A DNA stretch of 64,000 nt from Lysobacter oculi (GCF_003293695.1 NZ_CP029556.1:1002001-1066000), one strand, 5' to 3'; positions 53,605 through 64,000 are shown, counted from the stretch's first letter. The notes: generated by a model not told the origin, from the letters alone. Numbers and translations: made by a program.

Positions 53605-53622
53605 GGCCTCCCGAAGGAGGCC
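53605..53622 (-). terminator. Hairpin after the icmF gene
   Basis: GGCCTCC (53605-53611), loop CGAA, GGAGGCC (53616-53622) form a perfect 7-bp stem just past the IcmF stop. On the minus strand it is followed by GCTTCTGC, so the T-run is weak. Confidence 0.5.
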
Positions 53623-53636
53623 ACGATCAAGTGCAA

Positions 53637-56600
53637 TCACATATTGCGGCGGTATTCCCCACCCACTTCATACAGGGCATGGCTAATCTGCCCCAGTGAG
53701 TGCGTCTTCACTGCCTCGATCAACTTTTCGAACACGTTGCGGCGTTCGCGCGAGGTACGTTGCAGGAAAGCCAAGCCGTGGCCGTCATGCGCTTCATTGG
53801 CGTCGAGCGTGTCTTCGACCACATGGCCATGTTCGGTCTCGCCGCGCGGCGCCAGTGCGTTGCGGTTGGCCTGGTAGGCGCGCACGTTGTCGATCTGCTG
53901 CCCCTTCTCTTCCGGCGTCGAGCGGATCAGTTCGATCTCGGTCGCCACTTCGCCGCCATGTTCCTTCGGCAGGAAAGTGTTCACGCCCACCAGCGGCAGC
54001 GAGCCGTCGTGCTTCTTGTGTTCGTAGTAGAGCGATTCTTCCTGGATCTTGCCGCGCTGGTACATGGTGTCCATCGCGCCGAGCACGCCGCCGCGCTCGC
54101 TGATCGCCTCGAACTCCTTGTAGACCGCCTCTTCCACGATGTCGGTGAGCTTGTCCACGATGAAGCTGCCTTGCCACGGGTTCTCGCAGAAATTCAGCCC
54201 CAATTCCTTGTTGATGATCATCTGGATGGCGACGGCACGGCGCACGCTTTCCTCGGTTGGCGTGGTGATCGCTTCGTCATAGGCATTGGTGTGCAGTGAA
54301 TTGCAGTTGTCGAACAGCGCGTACAACGCCTGCAGCGTGGTGCGGATGTCGTTGAACTGGATTTCCTGCGCGTGCAGCGAACGGCCGCTGGTCTGGATGT
54401 GGTACTTCATCATCTGGCTGCGCGCGGAGGCACCGTAGCGCTCGCGCATCGCGCGGGCCCAGATGCGTCGCGCCACGCGACCGATCACCGTGTATTCCGG
54501 GTCCATGCCGTTCGAGAAGAAGAACGACAGGTTCGGCGCGAAGTCGTCGATCTTCATGCCGCGCGCGAGGTAGTACTCGACGATGGTGAAGCCGTTCGAC
54601 AGCGTGAACGCCAGCTGCGAAATCGGGTTCGCCCCGGCTTCGGCGATGTGGTAGCCGGAGATCGACACCGAATAGAAATTGCGAACGCCGTTGTCCACGA
54701 AATACTGCTGGATGTCGCCCATCATCCGCAGCGCGAACTCGGTGCTGAAGATGCAGGTGTTCTGCGCCTGGTCCTCTTTCAGGATGTCGGCCTGCACCGT
54801 GCCGCGCACGGTCTTGAGCGTCTCCGCCTTGATGCGGGCATAGGTCTCGGCATCGACCACCTGGTCGCCGCTGACGCCGAGCAGCCCGAGGCCCAGGCCA
54901 TCGTTGCCCTGCGGCAACTCGCCCGAATACACCGGGCGCACGCGGCCTTCGAACATCTTCGCGATCTTTTCCTGCGCCACTTTCCAGCGCGCGTCGTCGG
55001 CCTTCAGGTATTTCTCCACCTGCTGGTCGATGGCGGTGTTCATGAACATCGCCAGGATGATCGGCGCGGGCCCATTGATGGTCATCGACACCGACGTGGT
55101 CTGCGCGCACAGGTCGAAGCCGGAATACAGCTTCTTCATGTCGTCCAGCGTGGGGATGTTGACGCCGGAGTTGCCGATCTTGCCGTAGATGTCCGGGCGC
55201 GGCGCCGGGTCTTCGCCGTACAGCGTCACGCTGTCGAAGGCGGTGGACAGGCGCGCGGCGGGCTGGCCGAGCGAGAGGTAGTGGAAGCGGCGGTTGGTGC
55301 GCTCCGGCGTACCCTCGCCCGCGAACATGCGGATCGGGTCTTCGCCGGTGCGGCGATACGGATACACGCCGCCGGTGTACGGATACGAACCCGGCAGGTT
55401 CTCCTTCTGCAGGAACACCAGCAGCTCGCCCCAGCTGCGATAGGTCGGCGCGGCGATCTTCGGGATCAGCTGGTGGCTCAGCGACTCGCGGTAGTTCTCG
55501 ACGCGGATGGTCTTGCCGCGCACTTCGTATTCGGTGATTTCGTCGGTGATCGACTTCAGCCGCGCCGGCCAATCGCGCAGCAGCTTGAGCGCTTCGGAAT
55601 CGAGCGACTGCACGGCGTCGTTGTAGCGCTGGCGCAGCGTCTTCAACGAACGGTCGTCCCCCTCGGTCAATGCGTCATCGCCATACAGCGCGAGCTGCGC
55701 CGTCAATTTCGCATCGCCCAGTTCCTGCAGCGCCTGCCACAGCGACTGCGCGCGGTCGGCGATCTCGGCCTGCGATTCGATGCGCTGGTTGATGGCGCGG
55801 CCCTGCTCGGCGATCTCGGCCAGATAGCGCACGCGTGCACCCGGAATCAGCACGGTGGCGCGCGGTTCCCTGAGCGATGTGTCGATGGTCCGCGTCCACT
55901 TGTCCGCCGGCAGCGAGAGCTTTTCGCGCAGCAGGCGGGTCAGGTTGGCGAACATCCAGCTGACGCCCGGGTCGTTGAACTGCGAGGCGATGGTCGGATA
56001 GACCGGCACGTCCTCGTCTCTGATCTGGAAGGCGACGCGGTTGCGCTTCCACTGCTTGCGGACATCGCGCAGCGCGTCCTCGGCACCGCGCTTGTCGTAC
56101 TTGTTCAGCACGATCAATTCGGCGAAGTCGAGCATGTCGATCTTCTCCAGCTGCGATGCCGCGCCGTAGTCACTGGTCATCACGTACATCGGGAAATCGA
56201 CGAGATCGACGATCTCCGAATCGCTCTGGCCGATGCCGGCGGTCTCGACGATGACCAGGTCGTAGCCGAGCGATTTCAGGAAACCGATGCTGTCCTTCAG
56301 CACCACGTTGGTCGCGGCGTGCTGGCGGCGGGTCGCCATGGAACGCATGAAGACACGATGCGAGCGCAGCGAGTTCATGCGGATGCGGTCGCCCAGCAGC
56401 GCGCCACCGGTGCGGCGGCGGGTGGGATCCACGCTGATCACCGCGATGCGCATCTGCGGGAACGCGGCGAGGAAACGGTTGAGCAGTTCGTCGGTGACGG
56501 ACGACTTGCCGGCGCCGCCGGTGCCGGTGATGCCGACCACGGGGGTGTGGCCGCCGGCCAGCTGCCATTCCTTGCGCAGGCGGGCCAGTTGGGCGTCATC

Positions 56601-57158
56601 GACCAGGCCGTCCTCCAGCGCGGAGAGCATCCGGCCGATCTCGATCTCGTCCTCGAAATCTACCTTGTGGGGCATTTCGACCGGCATGCGCCCGGCTTCG
56701 GCGCGCTTGACCACGTCTTCGATCATCTCCACCAGCCCCATCTTCATGCCGTCGTTGGGGTGGTAGATGCGCTCGACGCCGTAGTCCTCCAGCTCGCGGA
56801 TTTCCTCCGGCGTGATGGTGCCGCCGCCGCCGCCGAACACGCGGATATGGCTGGCGCCGCGCTGCTTCAGCATGTCGACCATGTACTTGAAGTACTCGAC
56901 GTGGCCACCCTGGTAGCTCGACAGCGCGATGCCGTCGGCGTCTTCCTGCAGCGCGGCACGCACCACGTCCTCCACCGACCGGTTGTGGCCGAGGTGGATG
57001 ACTTCCGCGCCCTGCGACTGGATCAGCCGGCGCATGATGTTGATGGCCGCGTCGTGGCCGTCGAACAGGCTGGCGGCGGTGACGAAACGCAGCGGGCTGC
57101 GTTCGGCGGTGGTCTCGGGCGCGTTCTGGTCGAAAGCGGGGGCGGCAGGCGTGCTCAT
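53637..57158 (-). CDS. icmF: Fused isobutyryl-CoA mutase IcmF
   Basis: A 1173-aa B12 enzyme with three modules in one chain: B12-binding domain ([15 protein letters not shown] and [12 protein letters not shown]) at the N terminus, MeaI-type GTPase ([22 protein letters not shown]) and the mutase domain at the C terminus ([16 protein letters not shown]). At the two substrate-selecting positions it reads Phe (RMFAGEG) and Gln (AQNTCIF), where methylmalonyl-CoA mutase has Tyr and Arg; this supports isobutyryl-/n-butyryl-CoA mutase activity. The GTPase chaperones B12 loading. ATG at 57158. With leucine dehydrogenase and isovaleryl-CoA dehydrogenase nearby it fits branched-chain acyl-CoA metabolism. 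Confidence 0.95.
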   Translation of the reverse strand: MSTPAAPAFDQNAPETTAERSPLRFVTAASLFDGHDAAINIMRRLIQSQGAEVIHLGHNRSVEDVVRAALQEDADGIALSSYQGGHVEYFKYMVDMLKQRGASHIRVFGGGGGTITPEEIRELEDYGVERIYHPNDGMKMGLVEMIEDVVKRAEAGRMPVEMPHKVDFEDEIEIGRMLSALEDGLVDDAQLARLRKEWQLAGGHTPVVGITGTGGAGKSSVTDELLNRFLAAFPQMRIAVISVDPTRRRTGGALLGDRIRMNSLRSHRVFMRSMATRRQHAATNVVLKDSIGFLKSLGYDLVIVETAGIGQSDSEIVDLVDFPMYVMTSDYGAASQLEKIDMLDFAELIVLNKYDKRGAEDALRDVRKQWKRNRVAFQIRDEDVPVYPTIASQFNDPGVSWMFANLTRLLREKLSLPADKWTRTIDTSLREPRATVLIPGARVRYLAEIAEQGRAINQRIESQAEIADRAQSLWQALQELGDAKLTAQLALYGDDALTEGDDRSLKTLRQRYNDAVQSLDSEALKLLRDWPARLKSITDEITEYEVRGKTIRVENYRESLSHQLIPKIAAPTYRSWGELLVFLQKENLPGSYPYTGGVYPYRRTGEDPIRMFAGEGTPERTNRRFHYLSLGQPAARLSTAFDSVTLYGEDPAPRPDIYGKIGNSGVNIPTLDDMKKLYSGFDLCAQTTSVSMTINGPAPIILAMFMNTAIDQQVEKYLKADDARWKVAQEKIAKMFEGRVRPVYSGELPQGNDGLGLGLLGVSGDQVVDAETYARIKAETLKTVRGTVQADILKEDQAQNTCIFSTEFALRMMGDIQQYFVDNGVRNFYSVSISGYHIAEAGANPISQLAFTLSNGFTIVEYYLARGMKIDDFAPNLSFFFSNGMDPEYTVIGRVARRIWARAMRERYGASARSQMMKYHIQTSGRSLHAQEIQFNDIRTTLQALYALFDNCNSLHTNAYDEAITTPTEESVRRAVAIQMIINKELGLNFCENPWQGSFIVDKLTDIVEEAVYKEFEAISERGGVLGAMDTMYQRGKIQEESLYYEHKKHDGSLPLVGVNTFLPKEHGGEVATEIELIRSTPEEKGQQIDNVRAYQANRNALAPRGETEHGHVVEDTLDANEAHDGHGLAFLQRTSRERRNVFEKLIEAVKTHSLGQISHALYEVGGEYRRNM

Positions 57159-57267
57159 GCGGCGCGAAGTTCCGGGAAAAACAGGATGCCCCGATTGTAA
57201 CCGGGCCTTTTCGCCCGGCATGCCGCCCGGCTTGCCCGCATGAATGCGTGGGCCGGATACTGCGGGC

Positions 57268-58842
57268 ATGTTCGATATCCGCTACCCCACCTGGAAGCAA
57301 GGCATCGCGCTGGCGCTGCTGATCGTGGTCGGGCTGATGCTGAGCGGCTGGATCCTGGCCGACCGGTTGATGCCGCCGGCGGTCGGCACGCCCGCTACCA
57401 CACTGCCGCTGCAGCCCGACCAGACCCGGATCGACCGCGAACTGGTCCCGCTGCTGGCTAGGCACCCGGGCGAGAGCGGCGTGATCCTGCTGTCCGAAGG
57501 ACTGGACGCCTTCGCCGCGCGGGTGATGGCGACCCGCCAGGCCGGGCGCAGCCTGGACGTGCAGTACTACATCTGGCACGACGACGTCACCGGCCGGCTG
57601 CTGGCGCATGAATTGTGGAAGGCGGCCGACCGCGGCGTGCGGGTGCGGCTGCTGCTGGATGACATGAACGCCACCGACAAGGACGCCAAGTGGCTGGCGC
57701 TGGACCGCCATCCCAACATCGAGCTGCGCCTGTACAACCCGTTCCGCAACCGGCAGGGGCTGGAGCGCGTGATCGAGCTGCTGCAACGGGCCTTCAGCCT
57801 CAACCACCGCATGCACAACAAGGCGTGGATCGCCGATGGCCGCGCGGCGATCGTCGGCGGCCGCAATGTCGGCGTTGAGTATTTCGATGCGTCGGAGGAA
57901 TCGAACTTCCGCGATCTCGACGCGCTGGTGTTCGGGCCGGTGGTGGCCGAGGCGAGCGACACCTTCGACGCCTACTGGAACAGCGCCGCGGTGGTGCCGA
58001 TCTCCGCGTTGCGACGCAAGCCGCGTGCGCTCACCGAGGCCTTCCTGGCCGACATGCGGGAGGAACTGAAGGGCCCGCAGGCGCAGGCGTATCTGCGGCG
58101 CGTGGCCGATCGCAAGGCGCTGCACGACTATGCGGAAGGCCGGCTGACACCGCATTGGAGCGCGAACGTCCGGATCGTCGCGGACCCGCCGGTCAAGCGT
58201 ACGCGCGAGAAGCACACCGACTGGCTGGTCGACAAGATCGAGGCGCAGCTGCGCACCACCCGGCAACAGGCGCTGCTCGTTTCGCCCTACTTCGTCCCCG
58301 GCGACGCCTTCACCGAGGCCATGGTGCGGGGCGTGCGAGAGGGCCGGCAGGTCGGCATCGTCACCAATTCACTGGCCGCCAACGATGTCTTCGCCGTGCA
58401 TGGCGGTTACGCCCGGTATCGCGAACGTCTGCTGGCCGGCGGCGTGCAACTGCACGAACTGCGCGCCGAACCGGGCAGCGAGGCATCCGGCAGCGCCTTC
58501 GGCAGCAGCGGCGCCAGCCTGCATACCAAGGCCTATGTGCTGGATGGGCGACGCGGCTTCATCGGCTCCTACAACCTCGACCCACGCTCGGCCTACCTCA
58601 ATACCGAGATGGGCTTGATGTTCGATGACCCGGCCATCGGGCGCGAACTGGTGGCGGAATACCTGCGCCTGTCGAAGCCGGCATCGAGCTACTGGCTCTA
58701 TCTCGATGGGCAACAGCGGCTGCGCTGGCTCGACCGTTCGCAGACGCCGCCGCGCGTCTACGAGCGCGAGCCGGAAGCCAGCTGGCTGCGCCGGACCAAG
58801 GCCCGCATCGCCGGCTGGCTGCCGATCGAATCGCAGCTCTAG
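57268..58842 (+). CDS. Phospholipase D-family protein (cardiolipin synthase C-like)
   Basis: A 524-aa protein with an N-terminal membrane segment (about 10-32) and two HKD motifs: [18 protein letters not shown] and [18 protein letters not shown], the paired His-Lys-Asp sites of PLD enzymes. Spacing and length fit ClsC/YmdC-type cardiolipin synthases, which join phosphatidylglycerol and phosphatidylethanolamine. The ATG at 57268 is preferred; one at 57244 would put charged residues before the anchor. It is divergent from icmF. Confidence 0.9.
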   Translation: MFDIRYPTWKQGIALALLIVVGLMLSGWILADRLMPPAVGTPATTLPLQPDQTRIDRELVPLLARHPGESGVILLSEGLDAFAARVMATRQAGRSLDVQYYIWHDDVTGRLLAHELWKAADRGVRVRLLLDDMNATDKDAKWLALDRHPNIELRLYNPFRNRQGLERVIELLQRAFSLNHRMHNKAWIADGRAAIVGGRNVGVEYFDASEESNFRDLDALVFGPVVAEASDTFDAYWNSAAVVPISALRRKPRALTEAFLADMREELKGPQAQAYLRRVADRKALHDYAEGRLTPHWSANVRIVADPPVKRTREKHTDWLVDKIEAQLRTTRQQALLVSPYFVPGDAFTEAMVRGVREGRQVGIVTNSLAANDVFAVHGGYARYRERLLAGGVQLHELRAEPGSEASGSAFGSSGASLHTKAYVLDGRRGFIGSYNLDPRSAYLNTEMGLMFDDPAIGRELVAEYLRLSKPASSYWLYLDGQQRLRWLDRSQTPPRVYEREPEASWLRRTKARIAGWLPIESQL

Positions 58843-58851
58843 CCTTCCTCC

Positions 58852-58874
58852 ATGCGCATTCGTACTGTGCGCAT
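58852..58874. repeat. Inverted repeat upstream of leucine dehydrogenase
   Basis: ATGCGCA (58852-58858) and TGCGCAT (58868-58874) flank a 9-nt spacer in the gap between the PLD-family and leucine dehydrogenase genes. It could be a transcription-factor operator or part of a transcript end. TAGAAT (58923-58928) downstream is a possible -10 for the dehydrogenase, with no convincing -35. Confidence 0.4.
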
Positions 58875-59020
58875 CCGGGGTTTGCGCGAACCTGCCTCCC
58901 AGGCCCGCCTGACCGGTTGGGCTAGAATATCGGCTTGTTTTTCCCGGCCCCGGTACCCGGTCCGCACCGGAAACCGCATCGCCATCACCCCGAGAAGCCC
59001 GCCGCGGGCACGGAGCCATC

Positions 59021-60121
59021 ATGGTTTTTGAAATCCTCGACCAGACCGGTCACGAACAGATCGTCTTCTGCCATAACAAGGACGCCGGCCTGAAGGCGAT
59101 CATCGCCATCCACAGCACCGTGCTGGGCCCGGCGCTCGGCGGCACCCGCATGTGGAACTACGCGACCGAGCAGGAAGCGCTGAACGACGTGCTCCGCCTG
59201 TCGCGCGGAATGACCTACAAGAACGCGGTGGCCGGCCTGAACCTGGGTGGCGGCAAGGCGGTGATCATCGGTGACGCGTCGAAGGAGAAGTCCGAAGCCC
59301 TGTTCCGCGCGTTCGGCCAGTACGTCGAGTCGCTGGGCGGCCGCTACATCACCGCCGAAGACGTCGGCATCGACGTCAACGACATGGAATACGTCTACCG
59401 CGAGACCGAGTACGTCACCGGCGTGCATCAGGTCCACGGCGGTTCGGGCGACCCGTCGCCGTTCACCGCCTACGGCACCCTGCAGGGCCTGATGGCCACG
59501 CTGAACAAGAAGTACGGCAACGAGGAAGTCGGCAACTACAGCTACGCCGTGCAGGGCCTGGGCCATGTCGGCATGGAGTTCGTGAAGCTGCTGAAGGAAC
59601 GCGGCGCCAAGATCTTCGTCACCGACATCAACCCGAAGCTGGTCGCCAAGGCCGTCGATGACTTCGGCGCCGAGGCCGTGGGCCTGGACGAGATCTACGA
59701 CGTCGCCGCCGATGTCTACTCGCCGTGCGCGCTGGGCGGCACCCTCAACGAGAACACCATCGACCGGATCAAGGCCAAGGTGATCTGCGGCGCGGCCAAC
59801 AACCAGCTGGCCACCAATGCCATCGGCGACGAACTGACCCGTCGCGGCGTGCTGTACGCGCCGGACTACGCGGTCAACGCCGGCGGCGTGATGAACGTGG
59901 CGCTGGAACTCGACGGCTACAACCGCGAACGCGCCATGCGCATGATGCGCACCATTTACCACAACCTCACCCGCATCTACGAGATCGCGGAGCGCGACGG
60001 CATCCCGACCTACCAGGCCGCCGACCGCATGGCGGAAGAGCGCATCGAGAAGATCGGCAAGCTCAAGCTGTCGATGGGTCGCGGCACGCCGCGCTTCCAG
60101 GGTCGTATCCGCGGCAACTGA
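59021..60121 (+). CDS. ldh: Leucine dehydrogenase
   Basis: A 366-aa member of the Glu/Leu/Phe/Val dehydrogenases: TVLGPALGGTRMW, AGLNLGGGKAVIIG (catalytic Lys), the NAD-binding VQGLGHVGMEFVKLL and SPCALGGTLN...CGAANNQL. It oxidatively deaminates leucine, isoleucine and valine to 2-oxoacids with NAD+. The length (about 365 aa) and MYVYRETEYVTG-like insert fit leucine dehydrogenase rather than Glu or Phe enzymes. A terminator follows. Upstream gap of about 180 nt holds the promoter. Confidence 0.93.
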   Translation: MVFEILDQTGHEQIVFCHNKDAGLKAIIAIHSTVLGPALGGTRMWNYATEQEALNDVLRLSRGMTYKNAVAGLNLGGGKAVIIGDASKEKSEALFRAFGQYVESLGGRYITAEDVGIDVNDMEYVYRETEYVTGVHQVHGGSGDPSPFTAYGTLQGLMATLNKKYGNEEVGNYSYAVQGLGHVGMEFVKLLKERGAKIFVTDINPKLVAKAVDDFGAEAVGLDEIYDVAADVYSPCALGGTLNENTIDRIKAKVICGAANNQLATNAIGDELTRRGVLYAPDYAVNAGGVMNVALELDGYNRERAMRMMRTIYHNLTRIYEIAERDGIPTYQAADRMAEERIEKIGKLKLSMGRGTPRFQGRIRGN

Positions 60122-60138
60122 GTGGGCAACGCTTGAAC

Positions 60139-60166
60139 GGGGCGAGGCCGACACCTCGCCCTTTTC
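60139..60166 (+). terminator. Terminator after leucine dehydrogenase
   Basis: GGGCGAGG (60140-60147), loop, CCTCGCCC (60154-60161), then TTTTC. An 8-bp GC stem with a T-run between the two dehydrogenase genes, so isovaleryl-CoA dehydrogenase probably has separate or read-through expression. Confidence 0.75.
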
Positions 60167-60187
60167 GTTTCCGCAGGGGACTTTCTG

Positions 60188-61345
60188 ATGCACATGCCGA
60201 AGATCAACGAGGACATAGACGCCCTGCGCGACGCGGTCCGCCGATTTGCCGAGGCCGAGATCGCGCCGCGCGCCGCGTCCATCGACGAGGAGAACTGGTT
60301 CCCGCAGGACCTGTGGCCGAAGCTCGGCGAGATGGGCCTGCTCGGCCTGACCATCCCCGGCGAATACGGCGGCAGCGAGATGGGCTACCTGGCCCACCTG
60401 GTGGCGATGGAGGAAGTCTCGCGCGCCTCGGGTTCCATCGGCCTGTCCTACGGCGCGCATTCCAACCTGTGCGTCAACAATCTCTACGCCAACGGCAACG
60501 ACGCCCAGCGCGCGAAGTACCTGCCGAAGCTCTGCAGCGGCGAGTGGAAGGGTGCGCTGGCGATGAGCGAACCCGGCGCCGGTTCCGACGTGGTCGGCTC
60601 GATGTCGTGCCGCGCCGAGCTGCGCGGCGATGTCTGGGTGGCCAACGGCAACAAGATGTGGATCACCAACGGCCCCGAAGCCGATGTGCTGATCGTCTAC
60701 ATGCGCACCGCGCCGAAGAGCGAAGGCTCGCGCGGCATGACCGCCTTCATCGTCGAGAAGGGCATGAAGGGCTTCTCCACCGCGCAGAAGCTGGACAAGC
60801 TCGGCATGCGCGGCTCCAACACCTGCGAGCTGGTGTTCGAGGACTGCGAGATCCCCGCCGACAACGTGCTGGGCGAAGTGAACCAGGGCGTCAAGGTGCT
60901 GATGGCCGGCCTCAACACCGAGCGCCTGGTGCTGTCGGGCGGGCCGATCGGGCTGATGCAGGCGGCGCTCGACATCACCCTGCCCTACGTCCGCGAGCGC
61001 AAGCAGTTCGATGTCGCCATCGGCACCTTCCAGCTGATGCAGGCCAAGGTCGCCGACATGTACACCGCGCTCGCTTCCAGCCGCGCCTTCGCCTACCAGG
61101 TGGCGCGCGACTACGACGCCGGCCACAAGAGCCGCGTCGATGCCGCGTCCTGCCTGATGCACGCCTCCGAAGCCGCGGTGAACGTGACGCTGGAAGCCAT
61201 CCAGGCGCTCGGCGGCAATGGCTACATCAACGAGTTCCCGACCGGCCGCCTGCTGCGCGACGCCAAGCTCTACGCCATCGGCGCCGGCACCAACGAGATC
61301 CGCCGCATGCTGATCGGCCGCGAGCTGTTCAACGGCCACGGCTGA
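60188..61345 (+). CDS. ivd: Isovaleryl-CoA dehydrogenase
   Basis: A 385-aa acyl-CoA dehydrogenase. [14 protein letters not shown] and the Glu in [13 protein letters not shown] are isovaleryl-CoA dehydrogenase traits; the usual acyl-CoA dehydrogenase base position reads Ala ([15 protein letters not shown]), which also points to IVD. It oxidises isovaleryl-CoA to 3-methylcrotonyl-CoA with FAD and ETF in leucine breakdown. No carboxylase genes (MCC) are in the window. Start ATG at 60188 after GGGGA. Confidence 0.93.
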   Translation: MHMPKINEDIDALRDAVRRFAEAEIAPRAASIDEENWFPQDLWPKLGEMGLLGLTIPGEYGGSEMGYLAHLVAMEEVSRASGSIGLSYGAHSNLCVNNLYANGNDAQRAKYLPKLCSGEWKGALAMSEPGAGSDVVGSMSCRAELRGDVWVANGNKMWITNGPEADVLIVYMRTAPKSEGSRGMTAFIVEKGMKGFSTAQKLDKLGMRGSNTCELVFEDCEIPADNVLGEVNQGVKVLMAGLNTERLVLSGGPIGLMQAALDITLPYVRERKQFDVAIGTFQLMQAKVADMYTALASSRAFAYQVARDYDAGHKSRVDAASCLMHASEAAVNVTLEAIQALGGNGYINEFPTGRLLRDAKLYAIGAGTNEIRRMLIGRELFNGHG

Positions 61346-61398
61346 GGCGGGGGGATGGGCGATGCGGCTTCGTGAAGCGGCATCGTCATCCAGCCAAA

Positions 61399-61430
61399 GA
61401 AAACGCGGCCCGAAGGCCGCGTTTTTGTCT
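61399..61430 (+). terminator. Terminator after isovaleryl-CoA dehydrogenase
   Basis: AAACGCGGCC (61401-61410), loop CGAA, GGCCGCGTTT (61415-61424), then TTGTCT. The stem is perfect over 10 bp and sits between the convergent stops of ivd and the autotransporter gene, so it probably serves both strands. Confidence 0.85.
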
Positions 61431-61447
61431 GCCCCGCGTGGCCGCGA

Positions 61448-64000
61448 TCAGAAGCGGTAGCGGTAGCTGGCATTGACCATGCGGTTGTCGCCCAGCTCGC
61501 TGCCACGCTGGCTCACGTCCAGACGCAGCAGGCTGCCGTTGCGCCACTGGGCGTTAAAGCCGAGCCCGAACAACGTGCCGCGCTGCGCCATCGACAGCCC
61601 GGCGACCGGCATCCACTGTTCGATGCCAGTGAAGCTTGCCATCAGCGCGTTGCCATCCGACAGGCCGTGCTGCCATTCGGCGCGACCATCAATACCGAAG
61701 CTGGAGCCGTTCGCCAGCTGCCAGTCGCGGTTGGCGCGCATACCGGCATAGGCCTGCCAGCGGTCGAAGTTCCAGCCATCCGCGCGCAGCCCGAAGCCCG
61801 ACGCACCGGCCTCGTTGAAGCCATCGGTGCGCACCTGCGCGAACTGGCTGCCGACGTACGGCGAAACCGTCGCCGCGCCCAGGTCGAAGCGGTAACCGGC
61901 TTCGGTATTGGCGAACAGATAGCTGCCGCCGCCGAGCGTGTTGACGCCTTCCTGCCGCAGGCCGAGCTGCACGTTGCGCTCCACCTCGCGGTCGAAGCGG
62001 CCAGCACCCACGCCACCGCGCAGATAGGCCTGCACACCGAGCCAGCCGGCGTAGGCCTGGGCTTCGGTCTGGCGGCTGCGGGTGCGGTCACCCAGGCCCG
62101 ACATCCAGCCATCGGCCTCGGTGTGGCTGGCGGCCAGACCAAACACGCCGTCATGCCCGACGCGCACATCCTGACCCATCATCCAGCCATCGAGCTGGTA
62201 GGCCATGCCGTTGGCGCCGGCCTGCGCCAGGTTGCCGTTGTCGCGCAGGTTGTCCTGCCACGCGCCGGCCAGCAGCGGGCGGTCGACCAGCGCATCGAAG
62301 CGGTTGGTCATGGCGCGGCGGCCGGCATCCATCGACTCCAGCGTGAGCGCCAGGTTGGCCGCGTGCATCTGCCCGGCCAGGCTGCGCAGCGAGCGGTCGG
62401 CGATGGCCGCGTTGAGGCTGCCGTTCTGCAGGTCGCCGGCACCACCGACAAGGATCGAGTTCGGCGGCACCAGCCCGCCGTCGATGGCGCCGAACAGGGC
62501 TTCCACGCGCTGCGCCGAATCCAGCGAGACACCGGTCAGCCCCAGCGACAGCGCCGCCACGTTGACCTGGATGCGGTTGATGGTGAGGAAGGCGCTGTTG
62601 GCGTCGTAACCGAGGGTGGCGTCGAGGAACACGTTCGGCGCGGCCTTGACCGAAGCGAACGTGCCGGTGAGGCCGCCATTGGCCTTCAACAGGGTTTCCT
62701 TGGAGGTGGTGGTGTAGCCGCTGCGGTTGCCGAGGATGCTGACCTGGCCGCCCTGCAGGGTGGCCGTGCCGTTGACCTGCAGCGGCGTGCCCAGCCAGAT
62801 GCCGAGGTTGCCGCTGGCGGTCTGCAGGTAGTTGCCGGCCAGCGTGGCGCCGGCATCGCGGCCATTGAAGAAGCGCCCCGAGTTGCTCACGTTCCTGGCG
62901 AATACGCCGCCGCCATAGACCAAGCCGCCGCTGCCGACCGTCAGGCTGGAGGCGCCTAGGCCCTGGCGGATGTCCAGCGCGCCGGCTTCGACGCGCGTGT
63001 CGCCGGTATAGCTCTGCGCCTCGGTCAGGGTCAGCGTGCCGCCACCGCGCTTGATCAGGCCGCCGGCGCCGACGATGTTGTTGCGCCACACCGAATTGCT
63101 GGTGACGTTCACATCGAAGTTGCCCCAGGCGAAGTTGCCCGGCCCCCACGATGCCTTGGTCACATCCAGCAGGCCCCAGCCGAACACATCGTCCATGCCC
63201 GCCGCGCCCAGGTCCTTGGCGGTGCCGAGCAGCACCTGCCGCACCTGGTCGTTGTTCATGTACGGGAAGGCCGCCCAGACCACCGCCGCCGCGCCTGACA
63301 CCAGCGGCGCCGCGTAGGAGGTGCCGCCGCCGCCGTAGAAGCGCATGACGCCATTGGCGTCCTTGAGCGGAAACACGGCATCGCCTGGCGCGACCAGGCA
63401 GTAGTTCTTCGCGTAGCCGCACTTCTGCGAGTAGCCGGTGAGCTGGGTCGGGTTCTTGGGGTCCAGCGCGCCGACCGTCAGCCAGCCCTTCTCCAGCTCG
63501 GCGTCGCCACCGTGCATGCTGGGCAGGGCCGCGTTGTCGGACGGGTTGTTGGCCAGCTCCGGATTGGTCGAATCACCGCTGTTGCCGCTGGCGAACACCA
63601 CGATGCCGCCGCGCCCGATGATGAAGTCCTTGTAGGCGGTGGCGAGTTCGCGGCTGAGCGCCGGGTCGTTCCAGTACAGGCCGCCCCAGGAATTGTTGAT
63701 GATGCGGGCGCCGGCGTTGGCGAGATCGGCATTGAGCGCCTTGAAGAAGTCGCCGTAGCCGTCGCCGGCCTTGATCTCGTTGCCGCCCTGTCCGGTGCCG
63801 TCATCAACCGGACGTTCGTCGCGGATGAAGCGCCAGGACACGATGTTGGACGACTGCGCCACGCCACCCGGCCACTGCGCGCTCTGGCCTCCGGAGAACT
63901 GGCCGGTCACTTCACCGCCTGCGGCCAGCAGGGACACCACCGTGCCGTGGCCGACCTTGTCATCCACCGTGCGGTCGAAACCCGTCCAGTTGTCGGGCGG
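61448..64000 (-). CDS. S8 autotransporter serine protease (C-terminal part; runs off the window)
   Basis: The visible 850 codons continue beyond the window. An S8 (subtilisin) domain shows the catalytic His in VGHGT, oxyanion Asn in INNSWGG and Ser in GTSYAAPLVSGA; the catalytic Asp should lie upstream. Next come autotransporter-associated beta-strand repeats with the GTLTLTEAQSYTGDTRVEAGAL motif, and a C-terminal beta-barrel domain ending in the outer-membrane signature YRYRF. The passenger is probably cell-surface or released and digests external proteins. In frame to the last base, with no stop. Confidence 0.93.
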   Translation of the reverse strand, partial: PPDNWTGFDRTVDDKVGHGTVVSLLAAGGEVTGQFSGGQSAQWPGGVAQSSNIVSWRFIRDERPVDDGTGQGGNEIKAGDGYGDFFKALNADLANAGARIINNSWGGLYWNDPALSRELATAYKDFIIGRGGIVVFASGNSGDSTNPELANNPSDNAALPSMHGGDAELEKGWLTVGALDPKNPTQLTGYSQKCGYAKNYCLVAPGDAVFPLKDANGVMRFYGGGGTSYAAPLVSGAAAVVWAAFPYMNNDQVRQVLLGTAKDLGAAGMDDVFGWGLLDVTKASWGPGNFAWGNFDVNVTSNSVWRNNIVGAGGLIKRGGGTLTLTEAQSYTGDTRVEAGALDIRQGLGASSLTVGSGGLVYGGGVFARNVSNSGRFFNGRDAGATLAGNYLQTASGNLGIWLGTPLQVNGTATLQGGQVSILGNRSGYTTTSKETLLKANGGLTGTFASVKAAPNVFLDATLGYDANSAFLTINRIQVNVAALSLGLTGVSLDSAQRVEALFGAIDGGLVPPNSILVGGAGDLQNGSLNAAIADRSLRSLAGQMHAANLALTLESMDAGRRAMTNRFDALVDRPLLAGAWQDNLRDNGNLAQAGANGMAYQLDGWMMGQDVRVGHDGVFGLAASHTEADGWMSGLGDRTRSRQTEAQAYAGWLGVQAYLRGGVGAGRFDREVERNVQLGLRQEGVNTLGGGSYLFANTEAGYRFDLGAATVSPYVGSQFAQVRTDGFNEAGASGFGLRADGWNFDRWQAYAGMRANRDWQLANGSSFGIDGRAEWQHGLSDGNALMASFTGIEQWMPVAGLSMAQRGTLFGLGFNAQWRNGSLLRLDVSQRGSELGDNRMVNASYRYRF

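Noticed and set aside
1..64000. CRISPR arrays, tRNA or rRNA genes, integrases or insertion sequences
   Set aside because: No regularly spaced repeats, cloverleaf-type sequence or transposase-like frame was seen in the intergenic gaps read by eye.

Overview
The window is about 68% G+C by eye and densely coded, with short intergenic gaps and many 4-bp start/stop overlaps. It looks like a chromosome segment of a Xanthomonadaceae (Lysobacteraceae) bacterium of the Lysobacter/Luteimonas/Thermomonas kind. The gene content supports this: an adjacent cystathionine beta-synthase and gamma-lyase pair, a fused isobutyryl-CoA mutase, SelO, an S8 autotransporter protease, and a lysozyme-like protein with a tail resembling Xanthomonadales type IV secretion effectors. 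I saw no rRNA, tRNA, CRISPR array, integrase or intact insertion sequence.

Layout. 0-9.4 kb: the start of a glutathione peroxidase, a secreted amidohydrolase split by an in-frame amber codon, a CBS-domain protein, an M3 peptidase, the transsulfuration pair, an RsiV-like lipoprotein, a cold-shock protein and a small acetyltransferase. 9.4-17 kb: a 64-aa gene behind a near-consensus sigma-54 promoter, rhomboid protease, a POT peptide transporter frameshifted by an 8-bp tandem duplication, GST, M14 peptidase, a YdeI-like protein, a barnase-like RNase frameshifted by a 5-bp tandem duplication with an intact barstar, and a lipoprotein. 17-26.6 kb: Uup, a hairpin-rich non-coding gap, SelO, a DEAD-box helicase operon, and a TrhO/small membrane protein pair. 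26.7-32.9 kb: sensor kinase with two response regulators, DUF2189, RluF, DUF1615 and DUF6445 genes. 32.9-41.5 kb: M28 peptidase, a flavin-nucleotide-binding stress protein, an exported peroxiredoxin, a tightly coupled operon of N-formylglutamate amidohydrolase / DUF1704 metallopeptidase / ATP-grasp ligase, a membrane-anchored Mrr-like nuclease and topoisomerase IB. 41.5-46 kb: small housekeeping and DUF genes. 46-49 kb: an operon of SPFH-SHOCT protein, zinc-ribbon membrane protein and small membrane protein. 49-53.6 kb: LD-carboxypeptidase, MFS transporter, and an effector/immunity-like pair of visibly lower G+C. 53.6-64 kb: IcmF, a cardiolipin-synthase-like protein, leucine and isovaleryl-CoA dehydrogenases, and the autotransporter protease, which runs off the end.

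How the genes work together. Leucine dehydrogenase, isovaleryl-CoA dehydrogenase and IcmF form a branched-chain amino acid and acyl-CoA theme. The many peptidases (M3, two M14, M28, S66, S8, rhomboid) plus the POT transporter suit a proteolytic, peptide-consuming lifestyle. Interbacterial competition is suggested by the RNase/barstar locus and the lysozyme/immunity-like pair.

Best candidates for new biology are: (1) the NFGA/DUF1704/ATP-grasp operon, which pairs a tyrosine-carboxypeptidase-type protease with a peptide-ligase fold; (2) the SPFH/zinc-ribbon/small membrane operon, which resembles the Bacillus ydjGHI module but has no PspA; (3) the sigma-54 promoter with two direct repeats 22 bp apart ahead of a 64-aa protein; and (4) the hairpin cluster between selO and uup. 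Three genes in the first 16 kb carry single disabling lesions, two of them short tandem duplications; whether these are real or assembly errors should be settled first.
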